The translations under genes were made by a program, and so were the position numbers. The notes under the pieces were generated by a model. It was not told the DNA's origin and made no database searches. It saw only the letters and a program-made list of their open reading frames with translations. A stretch of DNA of 64,000 bases, from assembly GCF_008642275.1 (NCBI RefSeq), contig NZ_CP029189.1:124001-188000 (forward strand), in the 5' to 3' direction. This document shows positions 26,923-35,936 of the stretch, in pieces (within the stretch, counting starts at the first letter, position 1; each line of letters starts with the position of its first letter). This DNA is from Streptomyces venezuelae. GTDB taxonomy: Bacteria > Actinomycetota > Actinomycetes > Streptomycetales > Streptomycetaceae.

Positions 26923-28926
26923 CTACGCCGCGAAGTCCCCCGGGCCGGGGCCGTCGTGGCGGTTCACCTGCTGGATGCGCAGCGCGAGTTGGAGCTCCAG
27001 CGCCCGCTCCGGGCGCTGCCAGTCACGGCCGAGCAGGCCGGCGATCCGGTCCAGGCGCTGGACGACGGTGTTGACGTGCACGTGGAGGGCCTCGGCGGCC
27101 CGGGAGCGGCTCGCGCCCGCGTCGAAATAGGCCCGCAGGGTGTGGGTGAGGTCGGTGCCGCGCTTCGCGTCGTACGCGAGGACGGGGCCCAGGGTCTGCC
27201 GTACGTAGCCCCCCAGATCCGCCTGGTCGCCGAGCAGCACCCCGAGGAAGCCCAGGTCCCGGAGAGCGGCGCCGCTGCCTTCACGGCCCAGGGCACGCAG
27301 CGCGGTCCGGCAGCGTCGGGCCTCGGCGTAGGCGTCGGCGAACTCCGCGGGACCGCTGACCGGACCGGCGGCTCCGACGGTGACGGGACCGGCGAGGACC
27401 TGGCGCAGCTCGTGCGCGAGGCTCGCGGCGGCGGGGCCGGCTCCCGGGGCGGCTCCGGGGGCGGGGGTGCCGGTGGGGATGTCGGCGGGGGTGCCGGTGG
27501 GGATGTCGGTGGGGCAGACCAGGACGACGTCCTCGTGGTGCAGGCCGGCCAGCCCCTTGCGGGCCCGGGCGGAACGGGCGGCGGCGGCCAGCAGCCGGGG
27601 CCGCGGCACGGCCCCGGCATGCAGGACGAACACCGCGTGCGGACGGCCCAGGTTCATGCCGAGCCGTCGGGCCCGGGCCGACAGTCCGGCCGGGTCGGCG
27701 GCCCGGCCGAGCAGGTCCCCCAGCAGTTCGCCCCGTATCCGGTCCTCGGTCTCGGCGACCGAGCGGCGCAGGAGGAGCAGCAGGGCGGTGACCAGGCTGG
27801 CGCGCTCGAAGAGCCGGCGGTCGGCGTCGTCGAGGTCGGCGCGGCCGGTCAGGGCGATGCTGCCGAGCGGTTCCTGCCCGGCGAGGACCGCGCACACCCA
27901 GGTTCCGTCGACGAAGACGGCGCGGCCGCCGGCCCGCGAGGCGGCGACGGCCTGGACGGACGGGGGCCGCGGGTCGGTGCCCGCCCGGGCGAGCTCGGCC
28001 CCCTCGGCATCGTGCACGAGGGTGCCGCCCTGCAGGACGGCACCGATGGCGGTCGCCACGTCGGTGACGTCGCCGCCCCGCAGCACGAGGTCGGTGAGCC
28101 GGTCATGGGCGTCCTCGGCCCGGCGCATGGCCTCGCTGTGCGCCTCGATGGTCTTCGAAGCCGCGTTGAGGTCGACCAGAGCGGTACGCGTCTCGTCCAG
28201 CAGGCGGGCGCCGTCGATGGCGATGGCGGCGTGGTCGGCCAGGGAGGACAGCAGGGCGACCTCGTCGGGCGTGAACGTACGGGCGGTGCGGTCGGCCGCG
28301 TAGAGGACGCCGATCACCCGGGTGCCCAGGCGCAGCGGGACGCCGAGGATGGCGCGCAGGCCCTCCTCGGTGACGGCGGTGTCGATCGTCGAGGTGTGCC
28401 GGAAGCGCTGGTCGTCGCGGTAGTCGCCGGTGGAGTACGGGCGGGCCGTCTCGGCGACGAGTCCGCCCAGCCCCTCCCCCATGCCGAGGCGCACGCGCTG
28501 GAAGGCGGCGGAGACCGAGCCGTCGGTCACCCGCATGTACGTGTCGCCCGCCTCCTCGTCATTGAGGGACAAGTACGTCACGTCGGTGCCGAGGAGCAGT
28601 TTCGCCCGGTGGACGATCGCCTTCAGCACGGCGTCCGGTTCCCTGAGCCGGGCGAGGTCGCCCGCGGTGTCGAAGAGGGCGGCGAGCTCGGCCTCGCGGC
28701 GGCGGTGCTGGCCCAGGGTGCGGCGGATGCGGAGCGCGACACGGGTCGCGTCCGCGATCAGCGCCGCCTCCGCGGCCGCCTCCGGGCCGGCCGCCGCGCC
28801 GGGGAGTTCGACGTCCTGGAACGCCTCGGCCGGTGCGCCCTGATCCAGCAGGTCCAGGAGGCTGCGCAGCCGCTGCAGGGCACTGGTGCCGGTGCCGGCG
28901 TTCCCGCTGTTTCGGGTGGTGGGCAT
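26923..28926 (-). CDS. GAF-domain PucR/CdaR-type transcriptional regulator
   Basis: 667 residues. A helical N-terminus is followed by a GAF domain (about 80-235: FDTAGDLARL...ILGVPLRLGTRVIGVLYAADRTARTFTPDEVALLSSLADHAAIAI). A middle ligand-type region and a C-terminal PucR HTH (about 590-655: LTHTLRAYFDAGASRSRAAEALHVHVNTVVQRLDRIAGLLG) complete it. Residues near 480 carry a small in-frame duplication, DIPTGTPA twice. PucR proteins activate catabolic or transport genes on sensing a metabolite; the MHS transporter 103 bp upstream on the same strand is the natural candidate target (inference). Confidence 0.85.
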   Translation of the reverse strand: MPTTRNSGNAGTGTSALQRLRSLLDLLDQGAPAEAFQDVELPGAAAGPEAAAEAALIADATRVALRIRRTLGQHRRREAELAALFDTAGDLARLREPDAVLKAIVHRAKLLLGTDVTYLSLNDEEAGDTYMRVTDGSVSAAFQRVRLGMGEGLGGLVAETARPYSTGDYRDDQRFRHTSTIDTAVTEEGLRAILGVPLRLGTRVIGVLYAADRTARTFTPDEVALLSSLADHAAIAIDGARLLDETRTALVDLNAASKTIEAHSEAMRRAEDAHDRLTDLVLRGGDVTDVATAIGAVLQGGTLVHDAEGAELARAGTDPRPPSVQAVAASRAGGRAVFVDGTWVCAVLAGQEPLGSIALTGRADLDDADRRLFERASLVTALLLLLRRSVAETEDRIRGELLGDLLGRAADPAGLSARARRLGMNLGRPHAVFVLHAGAVPRPRLLAAAARSARARKGLAGLHHEDVVLVCPTDIPTGTPADIPTGTPAPGAAPGAGPAAASLAHELRQVLAGPVTVGAAGPVSGPAEFADAYAEARRCRTALRALGREGSGAALRDLGFLGVLLGDQADLGGYVRQTLGPVLAYDAKRGTDLTHTLRAYFDAGASRSRAAEALHVHVNTVVQRLDRIAGLLGRDWQRPERALELQLALRIQQVNRHDGPGPGDFAA

Positions 28927-29029
28927 CGGGTGCTCTCCGTGATGCTCGACGCGGACGGCGGCGGCACCGTTCGAGCCGGTGCCGCCCCCGCTCGGAAGGC
29001 CCGTACGGCTCGGAGGGCCTGCCGGAAGG

Positions 29030-30421
29030 TCAGTTGTCGGCCGGCACCGGGTCGTTTCCGGCCCGACGGGCGGCCGGGACCGCGCCGCGTGCCGGGGCGT
29101 GTTCCCGGGCCAGGCTACGCCCGCGGGTCTCCCTGGCCACCAGGACGGTCAGCGTGGTGACGGCCGCCGCCGTGGCCAGGTAGACCGAGACGGGCAGGGA
29201 CGAGTCGTAGTCGCGCAGCAGGGCCACGGCGATGATCGGTGCGAGCGCGCCGCCGATGACGGAGGCCAGCTGGGACCCCATCGAGGCACCGGAGTAGCGG
29301 ACCCCGGTGTCGAACATCTCGGAGATGAAGGCCGCCTGCGGTCCGTACATCGCACCGTGCAGGAGCAGTCCGAAGGTCACGGCCGCGGCGATCACCGGGA
29401 AGGAACCGGTGTCCAGCAGAGCGAAGAACGCGAAGGCCCAGCCGATCATGCCCACCGAGCCGATGAGGGTGACGGTGCGGCGCCCGATGCGGTCGGACAG
29501 CGCTCCCCAGGCCGGGATGGTCACGAAGTGGACGGCGGAGCCGATGAGTACGGCGTTCAGGCCGTCGCTCTTGGGCAGGCCGAGGTGGCTGGTCACGTAG
29601 ACGAGGAGGAAGGCGGTGATGACGTAGTACGAGACGTTCTCGCCGAGGCGGGTGCCGATCGCGGTCAGGACCCCGCGCCAGTTGGTCCGGAACACCTCGG
29701 CCACGGGCGGCTTGGCCTTGGCCCCGGCGGCGGCCCGCTCCGCGGCCCTGGCCTGTGCCTCCAGGAAGACCGGGGACTCCGAGACGGACACCCGGATCCA
29801 CAGGCCGATCATCACCAGCACCCCGGAGAGCAGGAACGGGATCCGCCAGCCCCAGGCGAGGAAGGCCGCGTCGGACTGCACGGCGGCCAGGACGGCGAGC
29901 ACCCCGGTGGCCAGCAGGTTCCCGCCGGGCGCGCCGGCCTGCGGCCAGGACGCCCAGAAACCGCGGCTCTTGTCGTCGCCGTGCTCGGAGACGAGCAGTA
30001 CCGCCCCGCCCCACTCGCCGCCGAGCGCGAACCCCTGGATCAGGCGCAGGAGGGTGAGGAGGACCGGGGCGCCGACGCCGATGCTCGCGTGGGTGGGGAG
30101 CAGGCCCATGGCGAAGGTGGCCCCGCCCATCAGGAGCAGGCTGAGCACGAGGAGCCGCTTGCGGCCGACCTTGTCCCCGTAGTGGCCGAAGACCAGCCCG
30201 CCCAGCGGCCGGGCCGCGAAGCCGATCGCGTAGGTCAGGAAAGCGAGGAGGGTACCGACCAGGGGCTCACTGCCGGGAAAGAACAGCTCGTTGAAGACCA
30301 GTGCGGCGGCCGAGCCGTAGAGGAAGAAGTCGTACCACTCGACGGTGGTCCCGATCAGGCTCGCGGCGACGATCCTGCGGATTCCGGTTGCTGATGGTGC
30401 GGCTGTCGCGGGGGAGGTCAT
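29030..30421 (-). CDS. MHS-family MFS transporter
   Basis: 463 residues, 12 predicted transmembrane helices. MHS hallmarks are TTVEWYDFFLYG in TM1, RPLGGLVFGHYGDKVGRKR between TM2 and TM3, and a WGWRIPFLLSG stretch in TM6; the pattern matches the shikimate/citrate/proline-betaine branch of proton symporters. It should import a small organic acid or betaine. The ATG (MTSPATA) was chosen over an upstream in-frame codon; GGAAG lies 10 bp before it. The 5' flank contains a palindromic element shared with a site near 39.9 kb. Confidence 0.85.
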   Translation of the reverse strand: MTSPATAAPSATGIRRIVAASLIGTTVEWYDFFLYGSAAALVFNELFFPGSEPLVGTLLAFLTYAIGFAARPLGGLVFGHYGDKVGRKRLLVLSLLLMGGATFAMGLLPTHASIGVGAPVLLTLLRLIQGFALGGEWGGAVLLVSEHGDDKSRGFWASWPQAGAPGGNLLATGVLAVLAAVQSDAAFLAWGWRIPFLLSGVLVMIGLWIRVSVSESPVFLEAQARAAERAAAGAKAKPPVAEVFRTNWRGVLTAIGTRLGENVSYYVITAFLLVYVTSHLGLPKSDGLNAVLIGSAVHFVTIPAWGALSDRIGRRTVTLIGSVGMIGWAFAFFALLDTGSFPVIAAAVTFGLLLHGAMYGPQAAFISEMFDTGVRYSGASMGSQLASVIGGALAPIIAVALLRDYDSSLPVSVYLATAAAVTTLTVLVARETRGRSLAREHAPARGAVPAARRAGNDPVPADN

Positions 30422-30430
30422 GTGCACCAC

Positions 30431-30509
30431 TTCCGGGGTATGCGGGGACGTTTGGTGTGGCCACACCGTAGAAGCCTGCAGGTCGGCGGCGTATGTGGCG
30501 GGACATCAC
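30431..30509 (-). promoter_or_regulatory. Conserved palindrome-containing element upstream of the MHS transporter (copy 1)
   Basis: Just upstream of the transporter start. It contains a perfect 14-bp palindrome GGTGTGGCCACACC and the blocks GGGGACGT, AGGTCGGCGG and GTATGTGGC (plus-strand readings), all repeated in the same order and spacing near 39.9 kb. Position suggests promoter/operator function; not seen coding. Confidence 0.5.
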
Positions 30510-30762
30510 ATTCAGGCACCGCCTTGTGTACCCGACCACCACACCGTCGCCGTGGACATGCTGAAGGCCTCCCGAACGCACTGCCAAGGCCTGCCGCAAA
30601 CGCGATCTTCCTGCACATCCGCCCGATTCAGGCCCTGACCCACTGTGCCCGGCGGTGCCGTCAACCGCCGCTGGGCGGTCTGCCGGTAGGCCCTGTCCGC
30701 AGTACTCATGGAGATGGCCGCGGGGGCGCACGAGGACGTCCCGTGGTCACGCACCAGCGTGA

Positions 30763-31401
30763 TCACTTCCGCGGTCGGTCGAACTGTGCCCGGGGGCCGC
30801 CGTCCCGGGAGGTGCGGTCGAGCAGGACGAGGGAGGTGAGTCCCTCCACTGCTGCCGATCCGTCGCCGTCCACTGAGGACAGGAGTCTCGCGAGACCTCT
30901 GCGGTGTGTGGCGAAGACCCGGCGTGAGGTCAGACGCCGTCGAGCGTGCTGGCCCGACAGGGCCTCCTGGAAGCCGACGTCGAGCAGAACCATGTGCAGG
31001 GGTCGCCCGGCTCGGTCGGCGTTGCCGGCGAGCCATCGGCGCATCCAGGGCCTGCTGCCGCAGTCATGGACCAGCAGCGGATGCGCTCGGCGTATCTCGG
31101 TACGTATCCAGTGCATGTGCCTCAGCCGGGCCCAGGGCTGGTACATCCGGTAGGGAAGCCAGGACGGCATCACCGCCTGGTGAGCCGCGCGGGTGGCACG
31201 GGGGTCGACCACCGTGGCGAGAGGTGCCCACGCATTCAGCAGGGTGCTCTTGCCGCTGCCGGGAAGGCCGGCCACGATGACGACCGCGTTGTGCGGGAAG
31301 GACAGCCGGACGCCTGACTCTCCTTGGCCCCTCAGATCGACGATGCCTTTCGGGCGTATGGGGTCAGCGGCGCGTCGTTCTCGGTCTGCGGGGTCCGTCA
31401 T
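30763..31401 (-). CDS. P-loop AAA-type ATP-binding protein
   Basis: 212 residues. A Walker A motif VVIVAGLPGSGKSTLLN near residue 45 is followed by an Arg/Trp-rich helical region. The Walker-B-like strand is HMVLLDVGF. Overall layout resembles small P-loop kinase/AAA proteins (zeta-toxin or kinase-like) rather than an ABC ATPase, as no signature motif is present. Substrate unknown. Start uncertain: ATG at 31401 or a GTG 24 codons upstream. It stands alone. Confidence 0.6.
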   Translation of the reverse strand: MTDPADRERRAADPIRPKGIVDLRGQGESGVRLSFPHNAVVIVAGLPGSGKSTLLNAWAPLATVVDPRATRAAHQAVMPSWLPYRMYQPWARLRHMHWIRTEIRRAHPLLVHDCGSRPWMRRWLAGNADRAGRPLHMVLLDVGFQEALSGQHARRRLTSRRVFATHRRGLARLLSSVDGDGSAAVEGLTSLVLLDRTSRDGGPRAQFDRPRK

Positions 31402-31844
31402 CCCCGTTCCGCTCGCGAGACGCGTGACAGGGGCCTGGTCCTCGCGGCGAGGCCGTTCCCCGACCCGCTGCACGTCCGGCTGTCGTTCTATCGAGTACTT
31501 GATGGTGATGGGTGGCTCACTTTTCGCGGCTGATGAGGGTGGGGACCCTGTGGAAGGTGCTGTTCTACCGCGACGGATCTGGGTGGGGCCGACCGGGCGA
31601 AATGGCTTCCTGCTGACGTTTCAGCATGCCTCACGCGGTGGATCCCGGTGTTCAAAGGGGGGCAAAAGAAGGTCACCGGCGGCCGGGCCTCACGCCGGAC
31701 TCACGACCATCCGACCTCCAGGCCGAGAGAGCCTGGACTCACTCGCCGTGATGCGTTCATCCCCAACTTCCCTGTCGATACCGCGCAGTCGAACGGACTT
31801 GCCACCGTGAAGCGACCGCCCGTTCGACGTCTACGGAGATGGTG
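31402..31844. other. Intergenic region without recognised gene
   Basis: 443 bp between divergent genes, of lower GC than the neighbours and with no ORF showing coding-like third-position bias. It presumably carries the promoters of the P-loop protein and the metallophosphoesterase. I see no further structure. Confidence 0.4.
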
Positions 31845-32816
31845 ATGACGCGTTTCAGGGCACGGGTACTCGGCGTTGTCGCGGCTGCCTTATCGGTCAG
31901 CCTCGCAGCGCTCCCCGCAACCGCAGCCGACCGGTCCGCTCCACAAGCAAGGGCGCTGGAGAACTTCAGCATCGTGGTCCTCCCCGACACGCAGTACTCG
32001 GCGGAGAGCTTCCCGCGGGCCTTCACCTCCCAGGGGAAGTGGATCAAGGAGAACACGGTCGCGCGGAACATCAAGTACGCGATCCACGAGGGCGACATAG
32101 TCGACGACTCCGATCAGCCCCGTCAGTGGACCAATGCGACCGGTGCGCTGGGACAGCTGAACGGCACGACCCCGTACATCCTCGGGGTCGGCAATCACGA
32201 CATGGACGCGATGCCCAAGGGCCAGAACCCTGCCGTGGTACGCGCCGCCGTGGCGTTCAACCGCAACTTCCCCCGCAGCGGCTTCTCGAACCTTCCGTCC
32301 TTCGGCGGCAGCTACCCGGCCGGACAGAACGACAACAGCTTCCACATGTTCTCGGCCGGGGGCACGAACTGGCTGATCCTCGCGCTCAAGTACGCCCCCA
32401 CCGATGACGAGATCGCCTGGGGCAACAAGGTGATCTCCGACCACCCGGACCGCCAGGTCATGATCGTGACCCACGCCTACCAGAACGGCACGACCAAGGA
32501 CTCCGTCGGCCAGAAGCTGTGGACCAGGATGGTCAGCAGGCACCCCAACGTGGCCATGGTGTTCTCCGGCCACTACGTGAACCAGGGGGTGATCGTGGAG
32601 AAGGGGGTGAACGGCAACACCGTCCACCAGATCCAGGCGGACTACCAGAACCCCAGCACGCTCGGACCGAACAGCTACCTGCGGATCCTCGAATTCAACC
32701 CCACGGCCAAGACGGTCAGCGTGCAGACCTACTCGCCGTACCTCGACAAGAACCTGACCGACGGCAAGAACCAGTTCACGCTCCAGAACGTGAGCTTCCC
32801 GCGCGCCCGCCGCTGA
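31845..32816 (+). CDS. Secreted calcineurin-like metallophosphoesterase (TTA codon)
   Basis: 323 residues. A signal peptide (RVLGVVAAALSVSLAALPATAA) is followed by a metallophosphoesterase domain: the PDTQ strand, GDIVDD, GVGNHDMD (GNHD box), VTHAYQN and FSGHYVNQ. It should hydrolyse phosphomono- or diesters outside the cell with two metal ions. Leu16 is encoded by TTA (31890-31892), a codon that in Streptomyces makes translation depend on the bldA tRNA and therefore on developmental stage. The ATG at 31845 is 6 bp from GGAG; an ATG two codons earlier overlaps that site. Confidence 0.85.
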   Translation: MTRFRARVLGVVAAALSVSLAALPATAADRSAPQARALENFSIVVLPDTQYSAESFPRAFTSQGKWIKENTVARNIKYAIHEGDIVDDSDQPRQWTNATGALGQLNGTTPYILGVGNHDMDAMPKGQNPAVVRAAVAFNRNFPRSGFSNLPSFGGSYPAGQNDNSFHMFSAGGTNWLILALKYAPTDDEIAWGNKVISDHPDRQVMIVTHAYQNGTTKDSVGQKLWTRMVSRHPNVAMVFSGHYVNQGVIVEKGVNGNTVHQIQADYQNPSTLGPNSYLRILEFNPTAKTVSVQTYSPYLDKNLTDGKNQFTLQNVSFPRARR

Positions 32817-32824
32817 CCGAAGCA

Positions 32825-32863
32825 GCCGGTGGCCGGCACCGCAGGGGGGTGCCGGCCACCGGC
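32825..32863. terminator. Bidirectional 16-bp hairpin terminator
   Basis: GCCGGTGGCCGGCACC, loop GCAGGGG, GGTGCCGGCCACCGGC; perfect, between convergent metallophosphoesterase and CNNM genes. Confidence 0.85.
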
Positions 32864-32872
32864 CGGGGAGGG

Positions 32873-33901
32873 TCAGGCGTCGCCGTCGTGGGCCGCGGCG
32901 CCGACCAGTTCTTCGAGCAGGTCCTCCATGGTGACGAATCCGATCACCGTGCCCTTGCTCCCCGCGACCGCCGCCAGATGCGTACCCGCCGACCGCATCG
33001 CGGTCATCGTGTCGTCCAGCGGGGTGTCGAGGGAGACCTTGATGATCGGGTGGAGGGCGCTGCGCGGGAACGGCGTGGTGCGGTCGGCTGCCGCGAGGGC
33101 GTCCTTGATGTGCAGGTAGCCCAGGATCTCCTCGCCCGGTCCGGTGACCGGCAGGCGCGAGTACCCGTGCTGCGCCGCGGTCCGCTCCAGGTCCCGCGGC
33201 GTGATGTCGTGGCCGACCGTCACGATGCGCTCCAACGGAGCCATGATCTCGCCGACGGGTCGGGTGCCGAGTTCGAGTGCGTCCTGGAGGCGTTCCCCGT
33301 CCTCGGGCGCGAGGAGGCCGGCCGCACTGGAGTCCTTCACCAGGCGGGCGAGCTCGTCGTCGGTGAAGACCGACCCGACCTCGTCCTTCGGCTCGACCTT
33401 CAAAAGACGCAGGAGGACGTTGGCGAAGGCGTTGATGCCGAACACGAAGGGGCGCAGTGCCCGGGTCAGCGCGACCAGCGGGGGGCCGAGCAGCAGGGCC
33501 GTCGGCGCAGGAGCGGCGAGCGCGATGTTCTTCGGCACCATTTCGCCGACCAGCATGTGCAGGTACGTCGCCAGCGTGAGCGCGACGACGAAGGCGATCG
33601 GGTGGATCAGCCCCTCCGGCACGCCGATGGCATGCAAGGGCGGCTCCAGCAGGTGTGCGATGGCCGGCTCGGCGACGGCACCGAGGACCAGCGAGGACAC
33701 GGTGATGCCGAGCTGGGCGGTGGCCATCACCGCGGAGATGTGTTCGAGGCCCCACAGGGTGGTCTTCGCCCGGACATTGCCCTTGGCGGCTGCCGGTTCG
33801 ATCTGACTGCGGCGTACGGAGATCAGCGCGAACTCGGCGCCGACGAAGAAGGCGTTGGTGATCAGGGTGAGGAGGCCGATCAGCAGCTGGATCGCGGTCA
33901 T
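32873..33901 (-). CDS. CNNM/CBS-domain membrane protein (hemolysin C family), second of pair
   Basis: 342 residues. An N-terminal CNNM (DUF21) domain of about four helices includes AEFALISVRRSQIE, AQLGITVSSLVLG and GEMVPKNIAL. Two CBS domains (from about 200 to 335) follow. The C-terminal CorC_HlyC domain of longer members is absent. Relatives are implicated in magnesium or cobalt efflux. The ATG overlaps the upstream paralogue's stop (ATGA), so the two are made together and may form a heteromer. Confidence 0.85.
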   Translation of the reverse strand: MTAIQLLIGLLTLITNAFFVGAEFALISVRRSQIEPAAAKGNVRAKTTLWGLEHISAVMATAQLGITVSSLVLGAVAEPAIAHLLEPPLHAIGVPEGLIHPIAFVVALTLATYLHMLVGEMVPKNIALAAPAPTALLLGPPLVALTRALRPFVFGINAFANVLLRLLKVEPKDEVGSVFTDDELARLVKDSSAAGLLAPEDGERLQDALELGTRPVGEIMAPLERIVTVGHDITPRDLERTAAQHGYSRLPVTGPGEEILGYLHIKDALAAADRTTPFPRSALHPIIKVSLDTPLDDTMTAMRSAGTHLAAVAGSKGTVIGFVTMEDLLEELVGAAAHDGDA

Positions 33902-35229
33902 CGGCCCTGCTCCTCGGTCGTGGTCTGCTCTGCGGGCGCGGTGATGTTCACCCGGTCGGCACGGTGGTGGTCTATGTCGAGCACCGTCAGCTCCCACCCG
34001 TCGACGGCGACGGTGTCGCCCTCGGCGGGGATGCGTTCCAGCTCTGTGGCGATGAGTCCGGCGAGGGTCTCGTACGGGCCCTCGGGGACGTCGAAGCCGA
34101 TCTCTTCCAGCTCGTCGAGGCGAACGCTGCCGTCGGCCTCCCACACGCGGCGGCCCTCCTGCTCCGGTGCCTCGATGAGATCCGGAACCTCTATCGGGTC
34201 GTGCTCGTCGCGGACCTCACCCACGACCTCCTCGACGATGTCCTCGACCGTGGCCACGCCGGCGGTGCCGCCGTACTCGTCGATGACGACGGCCATGGTG
34301 CGCGACGTGCGCAGCCGCCCGAGCAGGGTGTCGACGGGCAAGGAGTGCGGGACCAGCAGGGCGGAGGTCATCAGGTCGGCGACCGACGTCACCGCGCGCT
34401 CCTCGTCCTCAAGGGCCAGGACGTCGCGGATGTGGACCGTGCCGACCACCTCGTCCAGGCTGTCGCGGTAGACGGGGAACCGTGACAGGCCGGTGGCCAG
34501 CGTCAGGTTCGCGGCGTCGGCCGCGGTCGCGTGGAGCTCAAGCGCCTGGACGTCGACGCGCGGGGTCATGACGTTCTCCGCGGTCAGTTCGGCGAGGTGC
34601 AGGCTCTTGACGAACAGCTCGGCCGAGTCCGCCTCGATGGCTCCCTCGCGGGCGGAGTGCCGGGCCAGCGCGACCAGTTCCTCCGGGGTGCGGGCAGAAG
34701 CCAGCTCCTCGGCGGGCTCCAGGCCGAAGCGGCGCACGAGCCGGTTGGCGGTGTTGTTCAGGTGCCGGATCAGCGGGGCGAAGGTCGCCGTGAAACCGCG
34801 CTGCGGTCCGGCGACGATCTTGGCGACGGCCAGCGGACGGGAGATCGCCCAGTTCTTGGGCACCAGCTCTCCGACGACCATGAGCACGACGGTCGACAGG
34901 GCGACGCCGAGCAGGGTCGCGGTGGTCGGCACCGCACCGGACGGCAGGCCCACTGCCTGCAGAGGTCCGCGCAGGAGGGCGGAGACGGACGGTTCGGCGA
35001 GCATGCCGATCACCAGCGAGGTCACGGTGATGCCCAGCTGGGCGCCGGACAGCTGGAAGGTGAGGCGCTTGGCGGCCTTCAGGGCACTTTCGGCACCCCT
35101 CTCACCCGCTTCGACGGCGCGTTCGAGCTCGCTCCGCTCGACCGTGGTGAGCGAGAATTCGGCCGCGACGAACACCGCACACGCGAGTGTCAGGGCCAGG
35201 GCCAGAAGCAGCAGCAGGATTTCGGTCAC
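33898..35229 (-). CDS. CNNM/CBS/CorC membrane protein (hemolysin C family), first of pair
   Basis: 443 residues from GTG. The CNNM domain (AEFSLTTVERSELERAV, AQLGITVTSLVIG, GELVPKNWAI), a CBS pair (about 215-340, with MTPRVDVQALE and VIDEYGGTAGVATVEDIVEEVVGEVRDE) and a CorC_HlyC transporter-associated domain at 350-430 make the complete architecture. It is longer than its coupled partner by that last domain. Probable divalent-cation handling across the cytoplasmic membrane. A 401-bp region with a BlaI-type box separates it from the divergent plus-strand genes. Confidence 0.87.
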   Translation of the reverse strand: MTEILLLLLALALTLACAVFVAAEFSLTTVERSELERAVEAGERGAESALKAAKRLTFQLSGAQLGITVTSLVIGMLAEPSVSALLRGPLQAVGLPSGAVPTTATLLGVALSTVVLMVVGELVPKNWAISRPLAVAKIVAGPQRGFTATFAPLIRHLNNTANRLVRRFGLEPAEELASARTPEELVALARHSAREGAIEADSAELFVKSLHLAELTAENVMTPRVDVQALELHATAADAANLTLATGLSRFPVYRDSLDEVVGTVHIRDVLALEDEERAVTSVADLMTSALLVPHSLPVDTLLGRLRTSRTMAVVIDEYGGTAGVATVEDIVEEVVGEVRDEHDPIEVPDLIEAPEQEGRRVWEADGSVRLDELEEIGFDVPEGPYETLAGLIATELERIPAEGDTVAVDGWELTVLDIDHHRADRVNITAPAEQTTTEEQGR

Positions 35230-35509
35230 CGTGCCACCCCCGCTCCCGGCTCCATGATCTGCGGGCAGGGCGTGGCACGGCGTGGACTGGGAGGTTCACC
35301 CATTGCGGGTCTGCTGCTCCTTCTTCACTCGGCGGACCGCTGTTCGACGGCCCGGCAGGGTTGCCTGGCGGGGAGAGTCCCCACCACAATCGTAAAGGGC
35401 GAGCAAAGACGCCACATCAGGCACCCTGCTCCCCCGTAGGGACGCTTTCCGGACTTCCTCCCGGAATCATCCGAGATGAGACCTCCCGGCGCCCCCACCA
35501 CCCCTATGC

Positions 35510-35527
35510 TTCTACAGCTGTGTAGAA
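35510..35527. promoter_or_regulatory. BlaI-type operator 1
   Basis: TTCTACAGCTGTGTAGAA: perfect 7-bp half sites TTCTACA/TGTAGAA with a 4-bp spacer, containing the TACA...TGTA core of BlaI/MecI/CopY operators. It lies 103 bp before the small HhH-like gene and is the only notable element seen in the 401 bp upstream of that gene. Confidence 0.75.
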
Positions 35528-35630
35528 AAAGCGAGGGGTGTCCGAATACTGCCCGACCGCGCGTCGCGCCGGGGGGCTTGGCATGCGCACACCCCAGAGC
35601 CTGACCGTATGGACCTGTGGAGGGACTGCT

Positions 35631-35858
35631 GTGGCCTCGATCGATCTGAGCAAGGTGCTGGACAAGGCGTGGGCGGACAAGAGCCTGCCGGAAATCCTCG
35701 CCGCTCCCGTTTCCGCGCTCAAGGGCGTCAGCGACCGACAGGGCGATCTGCTCGGAGAGGCCTTCGGCATCAAGACCGTCGCCGAGCTCGCCGACCTGAA
35801 GTACGCCCACTGGGCGCAGGCTCTGGCAGCGCTGGACGGCTCCACCAAGCAGGCATGA
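35631..35858 (+). CDS. Small helical (HhH-like) protein, BlaI-regulon member
   Basis: 75 residues from GTG with GGAGGG at 6 bp. The middle, ALKGVSDRQGDLLGEAFGIKTVAELADLKYAHWAQAL, has the helix-hairpin-helix cadence (xGI-TV-DLA) used for DNA or protein contacts. No catalytic residues and no signal peptide. An upstream in-frame ATG at 35538 lacks support. It follows operator 1 and precedes spo0M by 78 bp on the same strand, so the two are probably cotranscribed. Function unknown. Confidence 0.7.
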   Translation: MASIDLSKVLDKAWADKSLPEILAAPVSALKGVSDRQGDLLGEAFGIKTVAELADLKYAHWAQALAALDGSTKQA

Positions 35859-35936
35859 CCGGCGGGGTGGCCGGCGCGGCCGCGCCACCCCTCATGTTGG
35901 GAACCACAAGCACAATCAGAAGGAGTGAACGCCACC

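Noticed and set aside
35538..35630. Longer form of the HhH-like protein from ATG 35538
   Set aside because: The extra N-terminus is unlike coding sequence and lacks a binding site, whereas GTG 35631 has GGAGGG at ideal spacing.
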